DNA of 45,950 bases from Desulfosarcina sp. (GTDB lineage Bacteria; Desulfobacterota; Desulfobacteria; Desulfobacterales; JAFDCJ01): the NCBI GenBank assembly GCA_029288035.1, contig JARFPZ010000527.1, positions 1 to 45,950 of the forward strand, in the 5' to 3' direction. Positions 14,834 through 25,364 of this stretch are shown in pieces. Under the pieces are notes generated by a model that saw only the letters and a list, made by a program, of their open reading frames with translations, ran no database searches and was not told the DNA's origin. The translations under genes were made by a program, and so were the position numbers. Position 1 is the first letter of the stretch, and the number at the start of each line of letters is the position of its first letter.

Positions 14834-16078
14834 ATGAATGAAAAAGAAAATAAAAATTCTCGACGCGATTTTCTAAAAACCGCCGGTGCCATCGGTGCCG
14901 CACCAATAATTGCTTCCCTGGCACCTTTCGCCAGTGCTGCCGATAAGCAAAATTCAAAATCAAGCGACCCCACGATCGTACCGACGAGACCGTTTGGGAA
15001 AACAGGCGAAAATGTCTCTATTCTCTCTCTCGGTGGTGTGTTGGATACGTCGGACCTGCTAATATTCAGGCAAGCGATGAAAATGGGCGTAACCTACTGG
15101 GATACGGCCGATAGCTATGGAGGCGGCAAAAATGAGAAGGCCATCGGCAAGTATTTTACTAAATTCCCGAACGACCGGAAAAAAGTCTTTCTTGTCACCA
15201 AAGCGGCGACTTCCGATCCGAACAAATTAACTGAAAAACTGAATGCCTCACTTGAAAGAATGAAAACGTCTTACGTCGATTTGTACTTCATCCATTATGT
15301 CAAAGATGTAAAAGATGAATTGACAAATGATGTCAAATCCTGGGCTGAAAAAGCCAAAGCCGAAGGAAAGATTCGTTTTTTTGGCTTCAGCGCGCATAAA
15401 AATATGGAAAATAGTATGCTGTCAGCCGCTAAACTTGGGTGGATCGACGGCATCATGATGAGTTATAACTACAGACTCATGGTAAAAGATGAGATGAAAA
15501 GAGCTGTTGATGCCTGTACGAAAGCCGGAATCGGCTTGACGGCTATGAAAACACAGGCTGCCTTCTTTGCATGGTTTTATGCATCCATTGGATCTGAAAC
15601 GAATGATGCGCTGAATATGACCGAAAATTTTTTGAAAAAAGGATTTACGGAGGAACAGGCGAAACTAAAGATCGTCTGGGAGAATCCAAATATTGCCAGC
15701 ATTTGTTCAGCAATGCCCAATATGACCATCCTGCAGGCCAATGTCGCCGCCGCCCTGAACAAGACTAAGCTATCTTTAAAAGACAGACAGCATTTTGATC
15801 AATATGCAAAAAAAACTGCAGGCGGTTACTGCGCCGGCTGCGCAGATATTTGCGAATCAATGGTGGATTTCAAAGTACCGATCAGTGATGTATTGCGTTG
15901 TTCCATGTATTATCACAGCTATGGAGATCGGGACAAGGCTCTGGCACTATTCAATGCCTTGCCAACAAGTGCGATAGAAAATATTTGCAAGACAGACTAT
16001 ACCAAAGCAGAAAAAAAATGCCCCCAAAAGATACAAATTGGCAGCGTTTTGAAAAAAATCCATCAAGATTTAAGCTGA
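14834..16078 (+). CDS. Tat-exported aldo/keto reductase with C-terminal Cys motif, 414 aa
   Basis: The N-terminus carries a twin-arginine signal (SRRDFLKTAGAIGAAPIIAS), so the folded, cofactor-loaded enzyme should be exported. The aldo/keto reductase barrel starts at PFGKTGENVSILSLGG and includes WDTADSYGGG (catalytic Asp and Tyr), a downstream Lys (VTKAAT) and LYFIHY (catalytic His). The C-terminal region has GGYCAGCADICESM and a later KKCPQKIQIG, a ferredoxin-like pattern known in AKR proteins carrying a [4Fe-4S] cluster. Ribosome binding site GAGGA. The 3' end overlaps the M16 peptidase tail by nine bases on the opposite strand. Substrate unknown. Confidence 0.88.
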   Translation: MNEKENKNSRRDFLKTAGAIGAAPIIASLAPFASAADKQNSKSSDPTIVPTRPFGKTGENVSILSLGGVLDTSDLLIFRQAMKMGVTYWDTADSYGGGKNEKAIGKYFTKFPNDRKKVFLVTKAATSDPNKLTEKLNASLERMKTSYVDLYFIHYVKDVKDELTNDVKSWAEKAKAEGKIRFFGFSAHKNMENSMLSAAKLGWIDGIMMSYNYRLMVKDEMKRAVDACTKAGIGLTAMKTQAAFFAWFYASIGSETNDALNMTENFLKKGFTEEQAKLKIVWENPNIASICSAMPNMTILQANVAAALNKTKLSLKDRQHFDQYAKKTAGGYCAGCADICESMVDFKVPISDVLRCSMYYHSYGDRDKALALFNALPTSAIENICKTDYTKAEKKCPQKIQIGSVLKKIHQDLS

Positions 16079-17350
16079 TGAACGCTTAGGGTCAAACAAT
16101 ATCGCTTCAATTTCTTCTTTATCGTTATTTACCGGCCCCAGTAGGGTCAATGCCATCTGGCGGGGGTGGAAAAGATCGTTGGCCAGGGCCAGGATATCCT
16201 CCCGGGTGACAGCCTCGACTTTTGCGATAATTTTTTGCAATGGAATTTCGCATCCAAAATGTATTTCGTTTTGGGCGCTTCGGACCATTTGATTGTCAAT
16301 GCTTTCTGAGGCCAGCATGAGACCGCCTTTGGTATACTCGATAGCGCCTTTTAACTCTGAATCATCGACCCGTTCCTTTCGCAGCCTGTGAATTTCGTCT
16401 AAAACCAGCTGGGTTGTTTCCTGAGCTCGTTCGGGTGCAACTCCCACATAAACACCGAACATACCGGTATCCCCATGGGAAGAAATGAATGAATACACCG
16501 AGTAGGCCAGTCCCCTTTTTTCCCGCACTTCCTGAAACAGCCTTGAGCTCATATTGCCACCCAGGATGGTATTTAAAATGGAGAACGTGTAACGGCGCGG
16601 ATCGGTGATGGATAATCCTTTTGCACTCAGACAGATGTGCATCTGTTCTAAATCCCGGTGGGTGAGGTCTACCACGGAGCAGCCTTGGGGGGTAATTCGC
16701 TGCGGAATGCCGTTGCCGGGTTGGATGGTCTCAAATGCCGGCTGCACCAGATCCACCAAATGATGGTGGTCGAGTTTTCCGGCGGCTGAAATCACGATGC
16801 GTTCGGGCTGGTACAGGCGGCTGAAAAATTTCTTTATCATCGGGGCATCAAATTGGATGATGTTCTGCGGAGAGCCTAGAATCGATCGCCCCAATGGATT
16901 ATCGCCCCAAAAATTATGGCCCGAAAGCACGTGAACATACTCTTCCGGGCTGTCTTCCACCATTCCGATTTCCTGCAAGATAACGGGTCGTTCTTTGTCG
17001 ACCTCCGCAGGATCGAATACCGAATTGATAAAAATGTCGGATAGGACATCCACCATGGTTCCCGTATGGGTATCCATGACGCGGGCATGGTAGCAGGTAT
17101 TCTCCATGGCCGTAAACGCATTGGTATGACCGCCGATGGCATCAAATTCTTTGGCAATCTGAAAAGCGGAGCGTTTGCGGGTGCCCTTAAAAATCATATG
17201 TTCGATAAAATGAGAAAGTCCGCTCTCAAGTTCGGACTCATCCCGGGCACCCACATTGACCCACACTCCCATGGACACCGAACGGGCGTGGGGCATTGTT
17301 TTGCTGACAATTCGAATACCGTTGTTAAGGGTAGTTTTATCGACGGTCAC
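16070..17350 (-). CDS. M16 family zinc peptidase, 426 aa
   Basis: Processing-peptidase-like protease with the inverted zinc motif [10 protein letters not shown] (HxxEH, residues near 47-51) and the distal Glu region in [20 protein letters not shown]. It is conserved behind pnp in many bacteria. The start is GTG at 17350, overlapping the end of pnp by 14 bases, so translation is probably coupled. The C-terminal M16 domain is complete. Natural substrate unknown. Confidence 0.93.
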   Translation of the reverse strand: MTVDKTTLNNGIRIVSKTMPHARSVSMGVWVNVGARDESELESGLSHFIEHMIFKGTRKRSAFQIAKEFDAIGGHTNAFTAMENTCYHARVMDTHTGTMVDVLSDIFINSVFDPAEVDKERPVILQEIGMVEDSPEEYVHVLSGHNFWGDNPLGRSILGSPQNIIQFDAPMIKKFFSRLYQPERIVISAAGKLDHHHLVDLVQPAFETIQPGNGIPQRITPQGCSVVDLTHRDLEQMHICLSAKGLSITDPRRYTFSILNTILGGNMSSRLFQEVREKRGLAYSVYSFISSHGDTGMFGVYVGVAPERAQETTQLVLDEIHRLRKERVDDSELKGAIEYTKGGLMLASESIDNQMVRSAQNEIHFGCEIPLQKIIAKVEAVTREDILALANDLFHPRQMALTLLGPVNNDKEEIEAILFDPKRSSA

Positions 17351-19436
17351 CTTTTTTTTCCTCTTCTAGAACGGCTTTGTGGCTCAGTCGGATTTTTCCA
17401 TCCCGGCTGATTTCAAGCACCTTGACTTTGATCGTGTCCCCTTCTTTGACGATGTCGGACACCTTGGTTACCCGGTGGTGGGCCAATTGAGATATATGCA
17501 CCAGACCGTCGGTACCGGGCATTATCTGGACAAAAGCCCCGAAATCCATGATTTTAACAACTGTACCCTCGTAGGTCGCACCAACTTCCGGCTCCTTGGT
17601 AAGGTCTTCAATCATTTTAATGGCGGCATCACCTTCCTCTTTTGAGATGGCGGCGACTTTAACCACACCGGAATCTTCAATCGCGATATTGGTGTTGGTT
17701 TCACTCTGGATGCCTCGAATTATTTTGCCGCCGGGGCCAATGACTTCGCGGATTTTGTCGGGATGGATCTGGATGGTAGTGATGGTCGGCGCATAGGGAG
17801 AAATTTCCTGACGGGGTTCGCTTAACGCTTCGGCCATTTTTTTGAGAATATGCAACCGTCCGTCCTTAGCCTGGGCCAGGGCCTTTCCCATGATGTCCTT
17901 GGAAAGCTCAAGGATTTTAATATCCATTTGCAGGGCCGTAATACCTTCCGCAGTGCCGGCCACCTTGAAGTCCATGTCTCCGGTGTGATCCTCATCTCCC
18001 AAAATATCGGAAAGGACCGCAATCTGATCACCCTCCTTGACAAGTCCCATGGCAATGCCGGCCACCGGGGCCTTGATGGGAACACCGCCGTCCATTAAAG
18101 CCAGGCAACATGAGCATACCGTTGCCATGGAGGAAGATCCGTTGGATTCAAAGACCTCGGATACCAGTCGAACCGTATAATCAAAATTTTCTTTATCAGG
18201 CAGAATTTTTTCGATGGCCCGGGTGGACAATCCGCCGTGACCGATGTCTCGGCGACTGGGACCTCCAATGCGTTTGACTTCGCCGACGGAATAGGGGGGG
18301 AAGTTATAGTGCAGCATAAAGGGCCGTAATTCTTCACCGCCAAGGGTTTCGACGCGCTGTTCATCCTGGCCGGAGCCCAGGGTTAATACGCCGAGGACCT
18401 GGGTTTCTCCCCGGGTAAAAAGGGCACTGCCGTGGGGACGCGGCAGGATGCCGGTTTCACAACTAATTGGCCGAATTTCGTCGAATTGTCGACCATCGAT
18501 TCGGCGGCCTTCTTTCAATATGAGATCCCGGCTGATTTTCTTTTGTAGATCGTTCAGAATGTCGTAAACTTCATCTTCTCGATCGGCATAGGCTTCACCT
18601 AAGTTTTCAAACTGCTGCGCTTTAAGCTCGCGCAAAGCCGCATAGCGTTTCATCTTCTCAGGGATTGCAATCGTGTCGCGGAGGCTAGCAGAGGCCTGGG
18701 TTTCCAGCAGACCGGCCAGATTTTCATCTTTTGCCGGCGGAGAATAGGGCCGTTTGGCTGCACCGTGGGTTTCCTGCAGTTGGATTTGTATATCGATGAG
18801 GGGCTGCATGGCCTCATGGGCGAAAAATATGGCCTCCAGCATGTCCGCTTCGCTGATCAGGTCTCCGCCGCCTTCGACCATGACGACACCGGTCTTGGAG
18901 CCTGCCACGATGATATTGAGATCGCTTTCTTCCCAATCCGGGATGCCGGGATTTATTATCAGCCGGCCGTTTAAACGTCCGACCCGCACACTTGCAATGG
19001 GGCCGGCAAAAGGGATGTCCGAAATTGTAAGAGCCGCCGAAGCCCCTAGCATCGCCAGTGTATCCGGATCATTTTCCTGATCCATGGACAGCACGGTCGC
19101 AATTACTTGGGTTTCGCAACTGTATTTTTTAGGAAACAGGGGGCGAATGGGCCTGTCGATCAAACGGGCTGTCAGTGTTTCTTTTTCAGAGGGCCGGCCG
19201 ATTTCACGACGAAAATAATTACCGGGTATCCGGCCGGCGGCATAGATCTTTTCCTGATATTCAACAGAAAGCGGCAAAAAACTCGATGGTCTTTCTTTAT
19301 GGGCGGATACGGTCGTGACAAGTACAATAGTATCGCCGTAACGGACCACAACCGACCCGGATGCCTGTTTGGCAACTTTGCCGGTCTGAATGCTGATTGT
19401 TTTTCCGCCGACTTCTGCTTTAAGCGTAGTTTCCAT
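17337..19436 (-). CDS. pnp: Polyribonucleotide nucleotidyltransferase (PNPase), 699 aa
   Basis: Phosphorolytic 3'-5' exoribonuclease of the RNA degradosome. Two RNase PH domains flank a helical linker; the second contains [14 protein letters not shown] and the [10 protein letters not shown] catalytic loop. A KH domain ([18 protein letters not shown]) and an S1 domain ([20 protein letters not shown]) follow. Length is standard. AGGAGA precedes the ATG. Preceded by rpsO, the usual order. Confidence 0.98.
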   Translation of the reverse strand: METTLKAEVGGKTISIQTGKVAKQASGSVVVRYGDTIVLVTTVSAHKERPSSFLPLSVEYQEKIYAAGRIPGNYFRREIGRPSEKETLTARLIDRPIRPLFPKKYSCETQVIATVLSMDQENDPDTLAMLGASAALTISDIPFAGPIASVRVGRLNGRLIINPGIPDWEESDLNIIVAGSKTGVVMVEGGGDLISEADMLEAIFFAHEAMQPLIDIQIQLQETHGAAKRPYSPPAKDENLAGLLETQASASLRDTIAIPEKMKRYAALRELKAQQFENLGEAYADREDEVYDILNDLQKKISRDLILKEGRRIDGRQFDEIRPISCETGILPRPHGSALFTRGETQVLGVLTLGSGQDEQRVETLGGEELRPFMLHYNFPPYSVGEVKRIGGPSRRDIGHGGLSTRAIEKILPDKENFDYTVRLVSEVFESNGSSSMATVCSCCLALMDGGVPIKAPVAGIAMGLVKEGDQIAVLSDILGDEDHTGDMDFKVAGTAEGITALQMDIKILELSKDIMGKALAQAKDGRLHILKKMAEALSEPRQEISPYAPTITTIQIHPDKIREVIGPGGKIIRGIQSETNTNIAIEDSGVVKVAAISKEEGDAAIKMIEDLTKEPEVGATYEGTVVKIMDFGAFVQIMPGTDGLVHISQLAHHRVTKVSDIVKEGDTIKVKVLEISRDGKIRLSHKAVLEEEKKGDRR

Positions 19437-19643
19437 GTTTATCTCCTGGATGTATGCGACGCTGAATTTTTACCTGCTCGATGTTATCAAAAATTTTCAA
19501 ACGAATACCGTCAGCACGTCGCCTGCTGCCGGAGCGCTCGCGGTCTTTCTAATACCGAAATCACTGAAATAACATTTCAGGAACCACCAAGTCCAAAAGC
19601 ACGCTAGAGTGAGTCGGTATTCAGATTGGCAGCAACCGGCTGC

Positions 19644-19913
19644 TTACCTTTTTAAGCCCAGCGTTTCAATGATGGTACGGTAACGATTTACGTCTTTGAA
19701 CTTCACGTAATTAAGAAGCCGGCGGCGTCTGCCGACCAGCATCAGCAGTCCTCTGCGGGAATGATGATCCTTTTTGTGAATCTTTAAGTGTTCGGTGAGA
19801 TAGGAAATTCGGTGAGTCAAAAGTCCAACCTGAACCTCCGGAGATCCGGTATCGGACTCATGCAATTTGAATTTCTCGATCAGTTTTTTCTTATCGCTGG
19901 TTGTGAAAGCCAC
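19644..19913 (-). CDS. rpsO: 30S ribosomal protein S15, 89 aa
   Basis: Binds 16S rRNA in the 30S platform. Full family signature [19 protein letters not shown] and [25 protein letters not shown]. The start codon is GTG, with AGAGGAGG a little far upstream. Sits between truB and pnp as in many bacteria; S15 often represses its own translation through a 5' structure, not resolved here. Confidence 0.98.
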   Translation of the reverse strand: MAFTTSDKKKLIEKFKLHESDTGSPEVQVGLLTHRISYLTEHLKIHKKDHHSRRGLLMLVGRRRRLLNYVKFKDVNRYRTIIETLGLKR

Positions 19914-20016
19914 TTTCTTTTCTGCCTCCTCTGTTAATTAGTATCTAAATTCGCTTGGTTGAATAGGTTATTGGTTGAATGGTTGACTATTCAAATTATC
20001 GTCATAGTTACAAAAT

Positions 20017-20056
20017 GAGACGATTGCTGAAACATGAAGTGTCCAATTATTTCCGG
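20017..20056. repeat. Second dispersed motif, copy B
   Basis: GACGATTGCTGAAACATGAA with flanks resembles 10953-10992 (GATACGATAGTTGAAACATC and flanks) at roughly 34 of 40 positions by eye. Both copies neighbour GGTTGAATGGTTGA-like strings. It lies between truB and rpsO. Confidence 0.55.
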
Positions 20057-20057
20057 T

Positions 20058-20990
20058 CTAACCGATTTGGCGTTTGTACTGTTTGGGAAACACACAGTGG
20101 TACGCCAAACGGTGACCGGGTTTTTTATGCTTCAATATTGCAATAAGATCTCCTTCCCAGTCAACTACTTTTATTTCGGAACCGGCATCATGGGCTCCGA
20201 CAATGCTGTTTGATCCGATCAGATCTCCGCTTGAAATCATTTTACCTTGCTGTATTTTTTCAGCCAACCGCACGCCAGCACGAAGTTGCGGCATGTCCGG
20301 CAAAGCGTCTGCCATAGGAATGATATGTGCCGACAGCTTAGTGCTGTCTTTCAATTTTTCAAGTTCGGTCAGCGATATTGCCTGCCTCAGGGTAAATCCA
20401 CTGCTTTCAAGCCGCTTTAAGGCGGTGAGATGCCCACCGCAACCCAGGGATTTTCCGATGTCGGCACTCAATGTACGGATATAGGTTCCAGCCGAACAGG
20501 TCACCTCAAAACGAATGAGTGGAAGTGAAATTTCCCGTATGGTGATGTTGTCAATTCGGACACACCTAGGTGGCTTTTGAATTGGTGTGCCGCGGCGCGC
20601 CAGCTTGTAAAGCGGAATACCTTTGTGCTTCAATGCTGAATAAACCGGTGGTAGCTGCTTAATGGACCCTTCAAACTTTCTGAAAACATTTTGTATGGTT
20701 TGCGGTGAGAAATCAACCGGTTTGCCGGTCGAAACAGATGTTCCGGTTAAATCTTGGGTGTCCGTTTCTTCTCCTAATTTGAGCACACCGGCATATTTTT
20801 TTTTGCCGTGTAGTAAAAATCCTGCAAGCCGGGTCGCCTGATTTAAGCAGCAAATCAGCACTCCTTCGGCAAAGGGGTCCAGCGTACCGGCGTGTCCTAC
20901 TTTTTTGGCCTTGAGCGTTTTTTTAACAAATCTTACAACACCGGCGGATGAGATATTGCCGGGTTTATCAATAACGATAATTCCGTTAAT
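20058..20990 (-). CDS. truB: tRNA pseudouridine-55 synthase, about 310 aa; non-canonical or frameshifted start
   Basis: Makes pseudouridine 55 in the T-loop of tRNAs. The ORF track starts at a GTG (20861) that would delete the catalytic motif. The upstream frame is open and encodes INGIIVIDKPG and then VGHAGTLDPFAEG, with the catalytic Asp. The frame opens directly after the nrnA stop and has no ATG, GTG or TTG in the needed region. ATT at 20990 (INGII, aligning with MNGILVIDK of homologs) is the best start. Alternatively, removing one A from GGGAAAT would give an in-frame ATG overlapping the nrnA stop as TGATG. A C-terminal PUA-like part is present. Confidence 0.85.
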   Translation of the reverse strand: MNGIIVIDKPGNISSAGVVRFVKKTLKAKKVGHAGTLDPFAEGVLICCLNQATRLAGFLLHGKKKYAGVLKLGEETDTQDLTGTSVSTGKPVDFSPQTIQNVFRKFEGSIKQLPPVYSALKHKGIPLYKLARRGTPIQKPPRCVRIDNITIREISLPLIRFEVTCSAGTYIRTLSADIGKSLGCGGHLTALKRLESSGFTLRQAISLTELEKLKDSTKLSAHIIPMADALPDMPQLRAGVRLAEKIQQGKMISSGDLIGSNSIVGAHDAGSEIKVVDWEGDLIAILKHKKPGHRLAYHCVFPKQYKRQIG

Positions 20991-21002
20991 CGGTATTTCC
21001 CA

Positions 21003-21974
21003 TCACAAATCATTGGACAGCGTAATAATTTCGGATTTCAGTTTTGCCATGGACATTTCAACCTGAAATCCCGCTGCATTGGAATGCCCGCCACCCCCAA
21101 AAGCGCCGGCGATGGCCGCCACATCGACCGTTCCATCGGAACGTAGGCTTACATGAAAATTTCGTAACTTGTCTGAATTCGTGCCACCGTTTTTTTGTTC
21201 TTGGATCAGGGCGGCCACTTTGACGTCTTCGATTCGTCTGGCATAATTGATGATGCCGTCGACATCTTCCGGCTGGGTTCCGGTTTCTTCAAACATGGCA
21301 TTGGTAAGCGTCATAACCGATAATTTACCGTTATCGGAAATCTCTATAGAATCCAATGCCAGGTTTAACAGTTTTATACGTCCCAGGGAGTAAGTCCCAA
21401 ATACGTGTTGGGCAACATTATAAGGCTTGACTCCGTTTTGAACCATCTCCTGGCTGATGGCAAAGGCTGCCTGGTTGGTGTTTGAAAACCGAAACGATCC
21501 CGTGTCGGTCAAGATGCCGGTGTATATTGACGTTGCAATTGCTTTGTTTATGGGAGCGTTTAAAGCTTTTATCAAGCGGTAGACGATTTCCGCGGTGGAA
21601 CTGGCATCCGGGTCGATGAGCTGAATGTGGCCAAAGCGGTTATTTGTGATGTGGTGATCGATATTGATGATGACCGGGATTTGACTGACGACCGAGTAAG
21701 CTTCGCCAACCCGTGACACATGGCCGCAATCCAGAATGAGCGCCGCATCATAGGTCGCTGCTTTTTCAGTATGCCTGACGATACGCTCCACTGCGGGCAG
21801 AAATCGGTAGACGGCCGGAATGGGGCTGGCGTTGTATAGGGTAACCTTTTTATTCAGTTTGTCCAAGGCCAACCCCATGGCCAGCAACGAACTGATTGCA
21901 TCCCCATCCGGATCGCAGTGGGAGGCCAGTAAAAGATGTTGCGCTTTTTTAATTTGAGTGATTATTTCGTCCAT
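21003..21974 (-). CDS. nrnA: DHH/DHHA1 phosphoesterase (NrnA-like nanoRNase), 323 aa
   Basis: Degrades short oligoribonucleotides and/or pAp. The N-terminal DHH domain shows ASHCDPDGDAIS, the LDCGHVSRVG motif and NIDHHITNNRFG. The C-terminal DHHA1 domain ends with GAFGGGGHSNAAGFQ. Overlaps rbfA by 26 bases. The rbfA-nrnA-truB order is common in Gram-positives and Desulfobacterota. Confidence 0.93.
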   Translation of the reverse strand: MDEIITQIKKAQHLLLASHCDPDGDAISSLLAMGLALDKLNKKVTLYNASPIPAVYRFLPAVERIVRHTEKAATYDAALILDCGHVSRVGEAYSVVSQIPVIINIDHHITNNRFGHIQLIDPDASSTAEIVYRLIKALNAPINKAIATSIYTGILTDTGSFRFSNTNQAAFAISQEMVQNGVKPYNVAQHVFGTYSLGRIKLLNLALDSIEISDNGKLSVMTLTNAMFEETGTQPEDVDGIINYARRIEDVKVAALIQEQKNGGTNSDKLRNFHVSLRSDGTVDVAAIAGAFGGGGHSNAAGFQVEMSMAKLKSEIITLSNDL

Positions 21975-22320
21975 TTTCCGTCTTTATTTTCTTCAGCAAT
22001 TCGTCAATATGAGATCCGTAGTCTAAAGAGTCGTCATAAAAAAAAATCAGATCCGGCATATAGCGCAGACTGAGTTTGGGTGCAAGACTTCTTTTAATGA
22101 AACCGCGCGCGCTTTCAAAACCTCTGGCAGTGGCTTCCACCTTAGCGCTGCCACCGTGAATTGAAAAATAAATACGGGCCAGTTTCAAATCCCGCGACAT
22201 TTTTACATTTGTGATCGTTGCCATTTGCAAACGGGGATCGTGGATGTCCTTTTTTAACAACTCCGACAAGACTTCCTGAATTAAACCGCTGACCCTGTCT
22301 GCCCGGGAAAAGGATATCAT
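21949..22320 (-). CDS. rbfA: Ribosome-binding factor A, 123 aa
   Basis: Maturation factor for the 30S subunit 5' end of 16S rRNA. Recognisable by SRADRVSGLIQEVLSELLKKD, TITNVKMSRDLKLARIYFS and the C-terminal LRYMPDLIFFYDDSLDYG. ATGA overlap with the upstream DUF503 gene indicates coupling. Confidence 0.96.
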   Translation of the reverse strand: MISFSRADRVSGLIQEVLSELLKKDIHDPRLQMATITNVKMSRDLKLARIYFSIHGGSAKVEATARGFESARGFIKRSLAPKLSLRYMPDLIFFYDDSLDYGSHIDELLKKIKTENGRNNHSN

Positions 22321-22604
22321 AAATGAATTATTTCCATTTCGGTATCGACTATTTCCGCCAGCCCCATATCTTCGGCCAGATTGAAAAGTTTGTCGATTTT
22401 AGAGTTAATCAGCCCCGCATCATTCCCGACCAGTGAAAAGCCGATTTCCGCTTTTTGGTAGATATCGTTTGATCCCACTTCGGACACCGATGCATTAAAA
22501 TTGTTACGCAAACGGTTGATCATGGATTTGACAACTTTGCGTTTGGCCTTCAAAGAGCGGCAATCATGCAGCCTCAAGGTGATAAGTCCGGTCCCGACAA
22601 CCAT
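22317..22604 (-). CDS. DUF503 (YlxP-like) protein, 95 aa
   Basis: Small protein of the DUF503/YlxP family, found between infB and rbfA across many phyla and implicated in ribosome assembly. The family pattern is GLITLRLHDCRSLKAKRKVVKSM and then AEIGFSLVGND. Five bases after infB, four-base overlap with rbfA. Biochemical role is not settled. Confidence 0.93.
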   Translation of the reverse strand: MVVGTGLITLRLHDCRSLKAKRKVVKSMINRLRNNFNASVSEVGSNDIYQKAEIGFSLVGNDAGLINSKIDKLFNLAEDMGLAEIVDTEMEIIHL

Positions 22605-22609
22605 ATTCG

Positions 22610-25327
22610 TTATTCAATCGCCGGCTTAATTTCTTCCAGGTAATAGCACTCCAGGACATCGCCGACTTTGATATCATTGAAATGTTCAATCCCGATCCCG
22701 CATTCGTAACCGGCTTGGACTTCTTTGACGTCGTCTTTAAACCGCCGCAGGGAAGAATTTTTGCCTTCATACAATACAACGCCATCTCTGACAACACGGA
22801 TCTTCTGCCCACGTTCAAATTTGCCATCGTTCACATGACAACCAGCGATGGTACCGACTTTGGGTATCTGAAATAGCTCGCGTACATCCGCTGAGCCCAA
22901 AATGTGTTCTTTATAGGTGGAATCCATCAGACCCACCATGGCGCCTTTGACATCTTTGATGACGTCATAAATGACACTGTAAAAGCGCATATCGACATTT
23001 TCTTCGGCGGCGATCGCCTGAACCTTTGTTGTCGGCCGCACATTAAAACCAAAGATGATTGCATTGGACACTGCCGCCAGGGGAATGTCCGATTCGGTAA
23101 CGGTTCCGGTAGCGGAATGCACGACATTAACTTTTACTTCTTCATTGGAAAGCTTCGTTAACGCCTCGGTGAGGGCTTCAATCGAGCCGTGAACATCCGC
23201 TTTGATAATAAGGTTTAAATCTTTAACATCGCCCTGCTGCATCTGTTCAAAAAGATTTTCCAGGCTAACTCTATTGGATTGGGCCAATTCTTTGGATCGC
23301 TGCCGTTGAACGCGATGCATACTGACCTGTCTGGCAATCTTTTCATCGTCGAGGGCAATCATCTCATCACCGGCCACAGGCACTCCGGACAAGCCCAGGA
23401 TTTCAACCGGTATGGAAGGACCGGCTGATTCCACCTGAACCCCCTTGTCGTCCAGCAAGGCGCGGATTTTACCGAAGTGAATACCGCATACCACCGCATC
23501 GCCATTTCGCAAAGTTCCGTCCTGTACGAGAACAGTGGCCACCGGTCCCCGGCCGGTATCTATCTTGGCTTCAACTACGTGACCGTATGCCAGTTTGTCC
23601 GCATTTGCTTTTAGTTCCAGCACTTCAGATTGCAGTGATATCATTTCCAGCAATTCGTCGATGCCCTGTTCCTGCTTTGCGGAAACTTGGATAAAAATCG
23701 TATCACCGCCCCAATCTTCCGGGGTCAATCCATTCTCGGCCAGTTCTCGTTTAACCCGGTCAGGATCGGCATTGGCCTTGTCGATCTTGTTGATTGCAAC
23801 AATAATAGGAACATTCGCCGCCTTGGCATGGTTGATGGCTTCAATTGTCTGCGGCATGACACCGTCGTCGGCGGCGACCACCAAAATGACAATATCGGTG
23901 ACCTTGGCCCCCCGGGCCCGCATGGCGGTGAATGCCTCATGACCGGGCGTGTCAAGAAACGCTATTTGACCCTTATCGGTAACAACACGATAGGCGCCAA
24001 TGTGCTGGGTAATACCGCCGGCTTCCGTCTGGGTTACGTGGGTTTTTCGGATAACATCTAGCAGGGAGGTTTTGCCATGGTCGACGTGGCCCATAATGGT
24101 AACCACCGGTGGTCGTTCCTGTAAGTTTTCCGGGCCGTCGGTTTTCTGTTTAAGAATTTCTTCCTCTTCAAAGGTAGCGCGTTCTACTTCATAATCAAAT
24201 TCGGCGGCAACCAGGACCGCGGTGTCATAGTCGATGCTCTGATTGACAGTCGCCATAACCCCCATGCCCATGAGGGTTTTTATCATTTCGCCGGATTTAA
24301 TTCCCATTCTTTTAGCCAGCTCAGAGAGAATAATGGCATCATCAATTTTGATGCGCCGTTTGATGGCTTTGGCTGTTGTAATTTGAGTTTTTTGTCCGGT
24401 GGCAACCGCTTTGCCCTTGGCACCCTTGCGCGGTTTACGGGTTCGATAGCCACTATCGTATAGGGCTGCACCCTCGATGACCGATTTTTTACGAAATGAG
24501 ATTTTCTTTTTTAAGAATTTTTTGTTTCCCTCAATATCTTCGGCATGCTTCTGTTTAGATTTCTTTTTCTTGATTTCTTTGGCAAGTACTTCCTGCGGTG
24601 GAACGACCGGTTTGGCTGCCGGTGGTCGCGACGGCATCCGCCTAACTTTACCCTTGGGTTTTTCAAGCGCAGCGACTTTTTTCTCCGGTGTTTTTTCCAC
24701 CGGCTTTACAGGCAGCTGGATAATTTTGGCGGCGGATTCTTTTTTCGGTTTTTTAACAACTTTTTTAGGCTTCTTCTCCTTAAGGGTAACCGGTTTTTCC
24801 ACCTGGTCTACCGGAGCCTCCTGACTTTCCGGCGTTTCCGGCACCGGTTCCGCAACAAGCTCTTCTGTCGGCTCCCCTTCTGTCAGTTCTTCAGCAACTT
24901 TCTCATCAACCTTTTCCAACAGCTCAGAAGGTTTTTTATCAGTGGTCTCTATTTCTTCGACGGCTTCGGCTGGCATTTCAACGGTTTCGGCTGACGTTTG
25001 TTCCACAGGGGCCTCTTCACTCTCGACAACTTCTGCAGCGGTCTCCTGTTCGGCAGCTACTTCGACGTTATCTGCTGTGGGTTCGGCCACGACTTCGAGC
25101 GGGACTTTTTTCCTGCGTCTGCGAATGACGGTCGGTTTTACACGGGTTTCTTCGATGGATACTTCTTTTTTCCCAAAAATCACAGTTTTCACCTTGGCAA
25201 CGGCTTCATCGTCCAGAGAACTCATATGACTCTTGACAGAGATATCTAGTTCATTCAGCTTACTCAGCAGAATTTGGTTTGTCAGGTTGAGGTCTCTTGC
25301 GAGTTCATATACCCTGGTCTTGGCCAT
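22610..25327 (-). CDS. infB: Translation initiation factor IF-2, 905 aa
   Basis: GTPase that places initiator tRNA on the ribosome. The N-terminal IF2N domain is at 1-55. A long Glu/Pro/Lys-rich linker follows, then a second IF2N-like segment. The G domain has [22 protein letters not shown] and SAK, and beta-barrel domains complete the C-terminus. The linker is long but in the range for this phylum. Lies 37 bases after nusA. Confidence 0.98.
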   Translation of the reverse strand: MAKTRVYELARDLNLTNQILLSKLNELDISVKSHMSSLDDEAVAKVKTVIFGKKEVSIEETRVKPTVIRRRRKKVPLEVVAEPTADNVEVAAEQETAAEVVESEEAPVEQTSAETVEMPAEAVEEIETTDKKPSELLEKVDEKVAEELTEGEPTEELVAEPVPETPESQEAPVDQVEKPVTLKEKKPKKVVKKPKKESAAKIIQLPVKPVEKTPEKKVAALEKPKGKVRRMPSRPPAAKPVVPPQEVLAKEIKKKKSKQKHAEDIEGNKKFLKKKISFRKKSVIEGAALYDSGYRTRKPRKGAKGKAVATGQKTQITTAKAIKRRIKIDDAIILSELAKRMGIKSGEMIKTLMGMGVMATVNQSIDYDTAVLVAAEFDYEVERATFEEEEILKQKTDGPENLQERPPVVTIMGHVDHGKTSLLDVIRKTHVTQTEAGGITQHIGAYRVVTDKGQIAFLDTPGHEAFTAMRARGAKVTDIVILVVAADDGVMPQTIEAINHAKAANVPIIVAINKIDKANADPDRVKRELAENGLTPEDWGGDTIFIQVSAKQEQGIDELLEMISLQSEVLELKANADKLAYGHVVEAKIDTGRGPVATVLVQDGTLRNGDAVVCGIHFGKIRALLDDKGVQVESAGPSIPVEILGLSGVPVAGDEMIALDDEKIARQVSMHRVQRQRSKELAQSNRVSLENLFEQMQQGDVKDLNLIIKADVHGSIEALTEALTKLSNEEVKVNVVHSATGTVTESDIPLAAVSNAIIFGFNVRPTTKVQAIAAEENVDMRFYSVIYDVIKDVKGAMVGLMDSTYKEHILGSADVRELFQIPKVGTIAGCHVNDGKFERGQKIRVVRDGVVLYEGKNSSLRRFKDDVKEVQAGYECGIGIEHFNDIKVGDVLECYYLEEIKPAIE

Positions 25328-25364
25328 TAGTTCCCCCTAAGGTTCCCTTATTTACCCTATCAAT

